Shown here: piece by piece, positions 55,483-62,844 of the stretch | Numbering within the stretch: position 1 is the first letter of the stretch | Layout of the letters: every line of letters starts with the position of its first letter | Notes under the pieces: generated by a model | The model's input: the letters and a program-made list of their open reading frames with translations, nothing else | Told to the model about the DNA's origin: nothing | Databases searched by the model: none | Translations under genes and position numbers: made by a program | Source: Bradyrhizobium sp. 149 | Lineage (GTDB): Bacteria > Pseudomonadota > Alphaproteobacteria > Rhizobiales > Xanthobacteraceae | Length of the DNA stretch: 64,000 bases | NCBI RefSeq assembly: GCF_023073915.1 | Contig: NZ_JADPKK010000023.1 | Coordinates: 744,001-808,000, forward strand | Reading direction: 5' to 3'

Positions 55483-57009
55483 TTAAGGACTGAGCGCCAC
55501 GCGGAATCCGTGCGTCGGATAACGAACATTGGTGTCGTAGCCATCGCGGTTGGACGGCCGCACATATCTCGAATCGTTCTTCCAGGAGCCGGAGCGCAGG
55601 ACGTGAGCGCTGCAGTCCCCGCTGCTCCAGGCCGAGCCGTCGCCGGGCGCGCCCTGATAGGTCTTGTGCCAGCAGTCCTCGACCCACTGATCGATACCGC
55701 CGCCCATGTCGTGCAGCCCGAACGGATTCGGCCTGAAGCTACCGACCTTCGCTGGCTGCTCGGCCGCGAGATCACCGCAATCCTTGCAACCGGCCACGCC
55801 CGGCTGCAGCTTGTCGCCCCACCAATATTTGGTCTGCGTTCCGCCCCGCGCGGCGTATTCCCATTCGGCTTCGCTCGGAAGCCGATAAGCCTTCTTGGTC
55901 GCCTGAGCGAGATAGGCCGCATATTGCTGCGCGTCTGTCCAGCTCACATTGCTGACCGGCGCATCGTCCTTGCCGATCGCTGTGAAGCCGCACGCCTTTG
56001 CAGCGGCGCACTCGTTCCATTCCTGCACGGTCACCGGATATTTTCCGATCGAGAACGGCTTGATCGTGACCTGGTGGACAGGACGCTCGGTCGGGTCGTC
56101 GTTGCTTCCCATCGCAAAGCTGCCGCCGCGAATGGCCACCATCTCGGGTTCGCGGACGGGAATGGCCGATTGACTTGGCGCGGGAGAGGGCGACGGAGAT
56201 GACGAAGCCGACGAGGGAGAAGGCTGTGGCGTCTGCGCCGCCGCGTCGCGCGGCGGAGGCTGCGCACTAGGTGATGCGGCTGGAGAAGCGGTGGGCACGG
56301 CCGCCTGCTCGCTCACCTTGCCCGGTGCCTGAGCCAGCAGATACCACAGCACGCCGGCGGCAATCACCGACAGCGTGATTCCGAGGAGAAAGATTAGAGC
56401 ATTCTCGCGCCGCCCCCGTGTTCTGCCGACCGCATCTGCATCCGGCAGCACGCGATAGACGCGCACGGGATCGGTGATGTTCTTGACCTTGCGGTCCCCG
56501 AGCGACTCGTAACCGCACACGACCTTGTGCTTGATCTGCTCGTAGATCGCGCCGGAGATATAGACCTGGCCCGGCTCGGCGATGCCCTCGATGCGCGTGG
56601 CGATGTTGACGCCGTCGCCGTAAACGTCGTCAGGCTCTACGATGACGTCACCGAGATTGACGCCGATCCGGTACTCGATCCGGGTATCCTTCGGAAGCGA
56701 GGCGTTGCGGCCGATGAGATTCTGCTGGATGACGATGCTGCATCGCACGGCCTCGACCGGACTGTCGAAAATCGCGATGAAGCCATCGCCCGTGGTCTTC
56801 ACCAGGCTTCCATGGTGCTCGACGATGCTGGGCTGGATAAGATCCCGCTCGATCCGCTTGACGCGGACGTGCGTGCCCTCCTCGTCCGCCTGCATCAGGC
56901 GACTGTAAGACGCGATGTCACCGACAATGATGGCCGCGAGACGACGAGGCATAGGGCCGTGTGAAGGCGGCTCGTCATTCCCGGATCTGAAGTTGCGAAT
57001 TTCACCCAT
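55483..57009 (-). CDS. class III adenylate/guanylate cyclase fused to a SUMF1-like domain
   Basis: 508 residues. Cyclase domain at about 20-190: metal Asp31 (VGDIASYSRLM) and Asp75 (KTTGDGF), Asn135 and Arg139 (GVNIATRI). One membrane helix at about 203-226, a Pro/Ser/Ala-rich linker to 285, then a SUMF1/FGE-type domain (MVAIRGGSFAMGS, LPSEAEWEYAARGG, FGLHDMGGGIDQWVED, VLRSGSWKNDSRYVRPSNRDG). The two catalytic Cys of formylglycine-generating enzymes are absent, so this domain probably binds rather than converts. Cyclase inside, SUMF1 domain outside the membrane. ATG 57009 has GGAG ahead. Confidence 0.9.
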   Translation of the reverse strand: MGEIRNFRSGNDEPPSHGPMPRRLAAIIVGDIASYSRLMQADEEGTHVRVKRIERDLIQPSIVEHHGSLVKTTGDGFIAIFDSPVEAVRCSIVIQQNLIGRNASLPKDTRIEYRIGVNLGDVIVEPDDVYGDGVNIATRIEGIAEPGQVYISGAIYEQIKHKVVCGYESLGDRKVKNITDPVRVYRVLPDADAVGRTRGRRENALIFLLGITLSVIAAGVLWYLLAQAPGKVSEQAAVPTASPAASPSAQPPPRDAAAQTPQPSPSSASSSPSPSPAPSQSAIPVREPEMVAIRGGSFAMGSNDDPTERPVHQVTIKPFSIGKYPVTVQEWNECAAAKACGFTAIGKDDAPVSNVSWTDAQQYAAYLAQATKKAYRLPSEAEWEYAARGGTQTKYWWGDKLQPGVAGCKDCGDLAAEQPAKVGSFRPNPFGLHDMGGGIDQWVEDCWHKTYQGAPGDGSAWSSGDCSAHVLRSGSWKNDSRYVRPSNRDGYDTNVRYPTHGFRVALSP

Positions 57010-57247
57010 TGCGGGGGGACTCCACAAACTTGCAAAGGCAGGCCCCAGCCTACGACTGCCAAAGGCGATCGTCTGTGAACGCTATCACATCGATGAAATG
57101 GGGCAATCTCGGAGCGATCGTCGGCATCGAGTTCCGAACGGCGAAGGCGTCACATCGATTGAACCTTCGCGACCCCACCGATGACTAATGCCCTGCATCT
57201 GGGCCGCGTCTACAGCGTACAGCTCAGCCGCCGCACGTGAGGCCATC

Positions 57248-57865
57248 ATGAAGCTTTCTCTCATTGCCGCCGTCTTCGTTGCCGCGTTCGGCGCCGCCCA
57301 CGCCGAAAAGGCCGACGACATCCGCGAGGCCAGCAAGGCCGAAGCCGAGACCTTCAACGCACGCATGTATGCGGGCGCACCCGGCGATAAGGCCTATGCC
57401 TGCTTCGTGCGGCACTACGACGCCGAGCATCTGGCGCGGCATCCGAAGCAGAAGGTCGCCGCGATGAAGCTGCTGATCTCGGCGGAATTGGACTCGGAGG
57501 ACAAGCAGCTCCACAACTCCTTCCGCCTCGGATTCAAATACCGTCACCGCTCCGGCGATTTCGACACCAGCGGCTCCTGCCATCATGCCGTGTTCACCAA
57601 GGACGGCGCCGAGATCCGGCTCGGCTGCGGCGTCGACTGCGAGGGCGGCGGCATCGGCGTCGCGCTGTCGAAGGACGACAAATCGGCGATGGTGCGGCTG
57701 GCGCGGGTCAGGGTCTGGCAGAACAACAAGCCGGATGAGGATGCCGAGCAATCACTGGTCGCCGGCGCCGATGACGGGATTTTCCGCCTAGATCGAATGG
57801 ACAACAGGGAATGCGCCTCGCTCGTGACCGACCGCAAGGAACTCGCCGCGCTCCGTCACAAATGA
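57248..57865 (+). CDS. exported hypothetical protein
   Basis: 205 residues. Signal peptide MKLSLIAAVFVAAFGAAHAE; the mature part has helices rich in Asp/Glu/Lys/Arg and six Cys (YACFVRHY, GSCHHAVF, LGCGVDCEGG, RECASLV), suggesting disulfides in the periplasm. No family recognised. ATG 57248 starts the signal peptide; 31 bases separate its stop from the DsrE-like gene. Confidence 0.8.
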   Translation: MKLSLIAAVFVAAFGAAHAEKADDIREASKAEAETFNARMYAGAPGDKAYACFVRHYDAEHLARHPKQKVAAMKLLISAELDSEDKQLHNSFRLGFKYRHRSGDFDTSGSCHHAVFTKDGAEIRLGCGVDCEGGGIGVALSKDDKSAMVRLARVRVWQNNKPDEDAEQSLVAGADDGIFRLDRMDNRECASLVTDRKELAALRHK

Positions 57866-57896
57866 TATGTGTCCAGCGCAATCGAGGGAGATCGTC

Positions 57897-58346
57897 ATGA
57901 ATCGCCGGAACATCTTGTGGAGCGCGCTCTCAGGCCTGGGCGCGGCGCTTGGCGCCTCCAGCGCGAAGGCCGCGACGGAAGCCGGCACGAGCAACCAGCT
58001 GAAGGTGGTCTACCACCTGAGCGATGCCGAGAAGGTCAATTTCGTGCTCGGCAATATCCAGAACCACATCGACGGCGTCGGCGGTCCGGACCATGTGACG
58101 ATCGCGCTGGTGATCCACGGGCCCGCACTTAAGGCGTTTCACTGGGCGCAGGCCAACCCCGACATCAGCAAGCGCGTCGGCGATTTCTCCAAGGACGGCG
58201 TCGAGCTTGCCGCCTGCGGCAACACAATGAAGGCGCAGAACGTCACTCTCGCGGATCTCTTGCCGGGCTTCGTCAGCGCCGAAAAGGGCGGCGTGGTCCG
58301 TTTGGCGGAGCTCCAGTGGCAGGGTTATCTCTATCTGCGGCCGTAG
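57897..58346 (+). CDS. exported DsrE-family protein
   Basis: 149 residues. N-terminal NRRNILWSALSGLGAALG is a possible twin-arginine signal. The mature protein has the DsrE/DsrF fold (KVVYHLSDAEKVNFVLGNIQ, VTIALVIHGPALKAFH, VELAACGNTMKAQNV) with a Cys at the site used for sulfur transfer in the family. Likely a periplasmic sulfur-relay or related protein. GGGAG precedes ATG 57897. Confidence 0.87.
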   Translation: MNRRNILWSALSGLGAALGASSAKAATEAGTSNQLKVVYHLSDAEKVNFVLGNIQNHIDGVGGPDHVTIALVIHGPALKAFHWAQANPDISKRVGDFSKDGVELAACGNTMKAQNVTLADLLPGFVSAEKGGVVRLAELQWQGYLYLRP

Positions 58347-58372
58347 GCTCGCGCGCTCGCGCAGCCATTCTC

Positions 58373-58460
58373 CGTCATTGCGAGGAGCCCTTGCGACGAA
58401 GCAATCCAGTCTGCCTCCACGGAGGGACTGGATGTGCTTCGCTTGCGCTCGCAATGACGG
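58373..58460. repeat. dispersed CGTCATTGCGAG palindrome, copy 9 (B/A arms)
   Basis: Left arm B (GCGAGGAGCCCTTGCGACG), right arm A (CGCTTGCGCTCGCAATGACGG). Begins 27 bases after the DsrE-like gene. Confidence 0.84.
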
Positions 58461-58494
58461 AGGATGTGGCGCCCCGCCGAGCGTCACATCGCGC

Positions 58495-58549
58495 TTGACT
58501 TATCCATAACTACAGGGTTATGAATTAATCCATAACTTACAAGTTATGG
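58495..58549 (+). promoter_or_regulatory. promoter with two ArsR-type inverted repeats, overlapping the start codon
   Basis: A -35-like TTGACT (58495-58500) stands 17 bases before a -10-like TTATGA (58518-58523). Two inverted repeats overlay it: CATAAC-N6-GTTATG (58505-58522) and a perfect CCATAACTT-AC-AAGTTATGG (58530-58549). The second includes the ATG of the ArsR gene. The layout predicts autorepression. Confidence 0.8.
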
Positions 58550-58878
58550 ATCTCATGTCCGCCGCGCACGACCTTCTGTTCAGGACGCTCGCCGACCCCA
58601 CCCGGCGGGCGATCTTCGAGCGATTGTGCCGCGAGGGCGAACAGACGGTCGGGGCACTGACGGCGTTGTCAGGGGTCTCCCAGCCGGCGGTCTCCAAACA
58701 TCTCGGCGCGCTGAAGCAGGCTGGCCTCGTGCGCGACCGGCATCAAGGACGTCAGACGCATTACAGCGCCCAGCCCGGCGCGCTCAATCCGTTGATCGAC
58801 TGGACCAGCCAGATGGCCGGGTTCTGGCAGAACCGGCTCGACGCGCTCGACGATCTCCTGAAGAGGATGGACCAATGA
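58546..58878 (+). CDS. ArsR family repressor
   Basis: 110 residues, winged helix: LFRTLADPTRRAIFERLCREGEQ, VSQPAVSKHLGALKQAGLV recognition helix, RDRHQGRQTHYSAQ wing. No metal-binding Cys cluster is seen, so it is the SRPBCC-partner type rather than a metal sensor. The start ATG 58546 lies in an operator and lacks a Shine-Dalgarno; ATG 58555 is an alternative. It overlaps the SRPBCC gene (ATGA). Confidence 0.9.
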   Translation: MDLMSAAHDLLFRTLADPTRRAIFERLCREGEQTVGALTALSGVSQPAVSKHLGALKQAGLVRDRHQGRQTHYSAQPGALNPLIDWTSQMAGFWQNRLDALDDLLKRMDQ

Positions 58879-59306
58879 CCGAAGCTGCCGCCGATATGCG
58901 TTCCGTCGTCATCGAGCGCGAATTTGCCTTTCCGGCAGAACGGATCTGGCGTGCGCTGACGCAGCCGCATCTGATCGAAGAGTGGCTGATGAAGAACGAT
59001 TTCAAGCCGACCGTCGGCCACCGCTTCAACCTTCGCGGCGAGTGGGGCGGCGTGCTGGACTGCGAGGTCCTCACCATCGAGCCGCAGAAGACGCTCGCCT
59101 ACACCTGGAATTTCTCGCATGACGACGCGGCGTTCGATCTCAAGAGCGTCGTGACCTTCACGCTGACGCCGACGGGCGCAGGCACGCATCTGCGTGTCGA
59201 GCAAGCCGGCTTCAGCCCGACGCAGAAGCAGGCTTTTGGCGGCGCGCATGCCGGCTGGAAGCAGTTTTTCGCCAAGCTGGACGAGCTGCTGGCAAGAGCA
59301 GACTAG
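58875..59306 (+). CDS. SRPBCC (AHSA1-like) domain protein
   Basis: 143 residues with the helix-grip fold: VIEREFAFPAERIWRALTQP, EWLMKNDFKPTVGHRFNLRG, and THLRVEQAGFSP. AHSA1/START-like proteins bind hydrophobic ligands; the usual ArsR neighbour regulates them. Function otherwise unknown. ATG 58875 overlaps the ArsR stop. Confidence 0.88.
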   Translation: MTEAAADMRSVVIEREFAFPAERIWRALTQPHLIEEWLMKNDFKPTVGHRFNLRGEWGGVLDCEVLTIEPQKTLAYTWNFSHDDAAFDLKSVVTFTLTPTGAGTHLRVEQAGFSPTQKQAFGGAHAGWKQFFAKLDELLARAD

Positions 59307-59350
59307 CTCGGCCACCGGCCTTCATTCGATCATCTCAAGAGGAGGTTTCA

Positions 59351-59575
59351 TTGACCGGGAATATGTGGGTTCGGCAGATCCATCGCTGGCTGTCGATCGC
59401 TTTCACCCTCGCCGTCATCGCCAATATCGTCGCCATGACCATGCAGGTCCAGGCCGTGTGGATCGGCTTCCTCGCGCTCGTCCCATTGATCCCGTTGCTC
59501 GCGACCGGGCTCTATATGTTCGCGCTACCATATCTTGGCCAACGCGACGGCACGCAACGCGAGGCGAGGTCATGA
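59351..59575 (+). CDS. small membrane protein (74 aa), TTG start
   Basis: 74 residues with two hydrophobic helices (IHRWLSIAFTLAVIANIV and WIGFLALVPLIPLLATGLYM). A perfect AGGAGG stands 5 bases before TTG 59351, so I prefer it to ATG 59363, which is 17 bases away. Its stop overlaps the DUF1801 start (ATGA), making it part of the operon. Family not recognised. Confidence 0.8.
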   Translation: MTGNMWVRQIHRWLSIAFTLAVIANIVAMTMQVQAVWIGFLALVPLIPLLATGLYMFALPYLGQRDGTQREARS

Positions 59576-60006
59576 AGAAGACCGTGACCGCGACAAAGAA
59601 GGACGCGAATGGGCCGTCGCCCTCCAAGCTGATCGACGGCAGGATCAAGGAGCTTGGCGACTGGCGCGGCGAGATGCTCGGGCGAATCCGCGACCTGATC
59701 AAGGAGGCCGATCCTGAAATCGTCGAGGAATGGAAGTGGCGCGGCGTGCCGGTGTGGGAGCACGACGGCATCATCTGCACCGGCGAGACCTACAAGGCCG
59801 TGGTGAAGATGACGTTTGCCAAGGGCGCCGCACTGGACGACCCCGCCGGCCTGTTCAATTCCAGCCTCGAGGGAAATGTGCGGCGCGCGATCGATTTTCG
59901 CGAGGGCGAGAAGATCAACGAGAAGGCTTTGAAGGCGCTGATTCGCGCAGCCGTGGCGTTGAACGCGTCCAAAGCCAAGAAGAAGCCGGCCAAACGGCCT
60001 GCATAG
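59572..60006 (+). CDS. DUF1801 domain protein
   Basis: 144 residues. Family motif EWKWRGVPVWEHDGIICTGE and YKAVVKMTFAKGAALDDP, then a Lys-rich tail. Small cytosolic protein of unknown role, common next to ArsR-SRPBCC pairs. ATG 59572 overlaps the preceding stop. Confidence 0.88.
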   Translation: MKKTVTATKKDANGPSPSKLIDGRIKELGDWRGEMLGRIRDLIKEADPEIVEEWKWRGVPVWEHDGIICTGETYKAVVKMTFAKGAALDDPAGLFNSSLEGNVRRAIDFREGEKINEKALKALIRAAVALNASKAKKKPAKRPA

Positions 60007-60015
60007 ACGGCTGCG

Positions 60016-61551
60016 TCAGGCCACCGCCGAGATCGGGCGCGGGCTCACGACATATTCGCGCAGCACCTTGTCGTTGGCGTCGACCTCGATCAGCGCGACG
60101 TCGTAGGTCCAGAGATCGGCCAGATGCTGGAGCACGCGCTTGGCGTCGGTCTCGTTGAGCTGCGAGCCCTTAATGACATGGTGATGCAGGATCAGCCGCC
60201 GATCGCCGGAGAGATCGACGTCGACCACCTCGATATTGGCGTCGATGTAGCCGACATCGTGCTGTCGCGCGAGCTCGCGCCGGACGCGGCGGAAGCCGCG
60301 CTCGTCGTGAATGGCGTCGACCCGGATGCCGGCGCGCTCCTCGGGGTCGTCATGCAAGTGGAACATGCGGAGGTGCCGCATCAGCTTCGGGCTCAGGAAC
60401 TGGGCGATAAAACTCTCGTCGCGGTAGTTGGCCCAGACGTCGCGCAGCACGCCCATCACGTCGTTCTTGCCGGCGATGTCCGGGAACCACTCACGGTCCT
60501 CGTCTTCCGGCCTGGTGACGATGCGCTCGATGTCCTGCATCATGGCGAAGCCGAGCGCATAGGGATTGAAGCCCGAGTAGCGCGGGTCGTCGAACTCCGG
60601 CTGGAACACGACGTTGGTGTGTGACTGCAGGAATTCGAGGAAATTGCCGTCGCTGATGCGGCCCTGCTGATGCAGCTTGGTCATGATGCGATAGTGGACG
60701 TAGGTCGCCGTCCCCTCGTTCATCACCTTGGTCTGGCTCTGCGGATAGAAATACTGCGCGATGTGGCGGACGATGCGCAACAGCTCGCGCTGCCAGGGCG
60801 CCAGCCGCGGCGCGCTCTTCTCCAGGAAATACAGCAGGTTTTCCTGCGGCAAGCCGAGCAGCTTGCGGCGGCGTTCCAGGGAGATCGCTGAGCGGGTCTT
60901 CGACGCCCCCTTGGGCACGGTGCGCCAGAGATCATTGAAGACCTCCTCTTCGTGCTGGCGCCGACGGCCGGCACGCTTCTCTTCCTCGCGCAAATCCAGC
61001 TTCTTCTTGCCGGGATAGCGGTCGATCCCGTGCGACATCAGCGCATGCGCGGCATCCAGCGTGCGCTCGACCTCGACGCGGCCGTAGCGATCCTCGCACT
61101 GCATGACGTAGTTCTTGGCGAAATCCAGATAGTCCAGGATGCCGTCGGCGTCGGTCCACTGCTTGAACAGATAGTTGTTCTTGAAGAAGTGATTGTGCCC
61201 GAAGGCGGCGTGCGCGATCACCAGGGTCTGCATCGTCGCCGTGTTCTCCTCCATCAGATAGGAGATACAGGGCGAGGAGTTGATCACGATCTCATAGGCG
61301 AGCCCCATGAGGCCCTTGCGATAGGAGGCCTCGTGATACGCAAAATGCTTTCCGAACGACCAGTGCTTGTAGAACAACGGCATGCCGACTGACGAGTAGG
61401 CGTCCAGCATCTGCTCGGCGGTGATCACCTCGATCTGGTTCGGATAGACGTCGAGCCCGAGATCTCTCGTCGCCACCTCCTCGCAGGCATCCGTGATGCG
61501 CTGCAAGGTCTGAAAATCCCAATCGGCGCCTTCGAACAAGCGTTCCGTCAT
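60016..61551 (-). CDS. ycgB: SpoVR family protein
   Basis: 511 residues, full-length SpoVR/YcgB. Opens MTERLFEGADWDFQTLQRIT and has VYPNQIEVITAEQMLDAYSS and EGTATYVHYRIMTKLHQQG. Co-induced with yeaG and yeaH in stress and starvation; biochemical function unknown. The start ATG overlaps the upstream yeaH stop (ATGA), so it is the last gene of that operon. Confidence 0.94.
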   Translation of the reverse strand: MTERLFEGADWDFQTLQRITDACEEVATRDLGLDVYPNQIEVITAEQMLDAYSSVGMPLFYKHWSFGKHFAYHEASYRKGLMGLAYEIVINSSPCISYLMEENTATMQTLVIAHAAFGHNHFFKNNYLFKQWTDADGILDYLDFAKNYVMQCEDRYGRVEVERTLDAAHALMSHGIDRYPGKKKLDLREEEKRAGRRRQHEEEVFNDLWRTVPKGASKTRSAISLERRRKLLGLPQENLLYFLEKSAPRLAPWQRELLRIVRHIAQYFYPQSQTKVMNEGTATYVHYRIMTKLHQQGRISDGNFLEFLQSHTNVVFQPEFDDPRYSGFNPYALGFAMMQDIERIVTRPEDEDREWFPDIAGKNDVMGVLRDVWANYRDESFIAQFLSPKLMRHLRMFHLHDDPEERAGIRVDAIHDERGFRRVRRELARQHDVGYIDANIEVVDVDLSGDRRLILHHHVIKGSQLNETDAKRVLQHLADLWTYDVALIEVDANDKVLREYVVSPRPISAVA

Positions 61552-62831
61552 GGAGCGGCTTTCTCCTGGGCAGTTTCGCGGCGCTGGAACAGATCGTGGA
61601 ACACCGGAAAGATCTCGCTGCGCTCGCTGACCTTGCGCATCGAGAGCGGTGCGCCGCTGTTGCGCAGGCGCTCATAGAGGGTCCAGAGCGAGGAATCGGA
61701 CAGATCGAAGGCGCTGCCGCCGGACTCGCCGACCTCGAGATAGGCGAAAAACTGGCAGACCGGCAGGATCTTGTCGGTCAGCAGCATGCCCGTGAGCTCG
61801 CCGTCGGAATAGGAATTGTCGCCGTCGGAGGCTTGCGCGGCGTAGATATTCCAGTCCGACGGGCTGAAGCGTTCGCGCACGATCTCGTGCATTGCCTGCA
61901 GCGCGCTGGAGACCAATGTGCCGCCCGAGGCCGGGCCGTAGAAGAAGGTCTGCTCGTCCACCTCCTCGGCGCGGTCGGTGTGGCGGATGAAGACGATGTC
62001 GACGTGCTTGTAGCGGCGTTTCAGGAACACGTAGAGCAGCATGTAGAAGCGCTTGGCGAGATCCTTCATGTGCTCGGACATCGAGCCCGACACGTCCATC
62101 AGGCAGAACATCACGGCCTGGGCAACGGGCTTCGGCACCGTCTCAAAGCGGCGGAAGCGGATGTCGAGCGGATCGATGAAGGGAATGCGCTTAATCTTGG
62201 CTTTCAGCTTTTCCAGCTGGGCAAGCAGCATCACACGCTCGTCCTCATCCGTGCATGCGGCGATCGCGGCTTCCAGCTCCTCGATCTCGTCCTTGCGCGG
62301 ACGCTTGAGCGCGATGCGGCGCGCAAGCGCAAGCCGCACCGTCCGGCTGACCGAAATGTTGGACGGCGAGCCGGAGGTGGTATAGCCGGCGCGCTGGATG
62401 CCCTCGCTCTCCGTGTGCGCGATCTTGCGCTTGGCAAGATCCGGCAGCTCGAGATCGTCGAGGAAGAGATCGACGAACTCGTCGCGGCTCAGCACGAAGC
62501 GGAAGGCGTCCTCGCTGTCGCCTTCGCCGGGGCCGGAATCCTTGGCGCTGCCCTGGCCTGAGCGCTGGAGGTAGTCGCCCTCGATGAACTTCTTGTTCCC
62601 GGGCAATACCATGTCACGCGTTCCGCCGTCGCGGCGGAAGCGCGGCTCGTGCATGCCGTCGAGCGGGATCGTGACCTCACCACCCTCCAGGACGTCCTTG
62701 ATGTCGCGTTCCTGCGAGGTCTTCTTGACGGCGCCCTGCACCAGGGATTTGGCCCGACGCAAGAACCGCTGCCGGTTCTCAAGACTCTTGCCGCCTGGAT
62801 TCAGGCGCCTGTCAATAATGTGAATCGGCAC
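61548..62831 (-). CDS. yeaH: YeaH/YhbH family protein (DUF444)
   Basis: 427 residues. N-terminus PIHIIDRRLNPGGKSLENRQ, a Gly/Asp/Ser-rich mid part, and a VWA-like domain with CLMDVSGSMSEHMKDLAKRF (MIDAS DxSxS). Works with the YeaG kinase in starvation stress. The start is a GTG at 62831, 13 bases after the kinase stop; ATG alternatives would delete conserved residues. Confidence 0.92.
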   Translation of the reverse strand: MPIHIIDRRLNPGGKSLENRQRFLRRAKSLVQGAVKKTSQERDIKDVLEGGEVTIPLDGMHEPRFRRDGGTRDMVLPGNKKFIEGDYLQRSGQGSAKDSGPGEGDSEDAFRFVLSRDEFVDLFLDDLELPDLAKRKIAHTESEGIQRAGYTTSGSPSNISVSRTVRLALARRIALKRPRKDEIEELEAAIAACTDEDERVMLLAQLEKLKAKIKRIPFIDPLDIRFRRFETVPKPVAQAVMFCLMDVSGSMSEHMKDLAKRFYMLLYVFLKRRYKHVDIVFIRHTDRAEEVDEQTFFYGPASGGTLVSSALQAMHEIVRERFSPSDWNIYAAQASDGDNSYSDGELTGMLLTDKILPVCQFFAYLEVGESGGSAFDLSDSSLWTLYERLRNSGAPLSMRKVSERSEIFPVFHDLFQRRETAQEKAAP

Positions 62832-62844
62832 TTTTCCATCCGCC

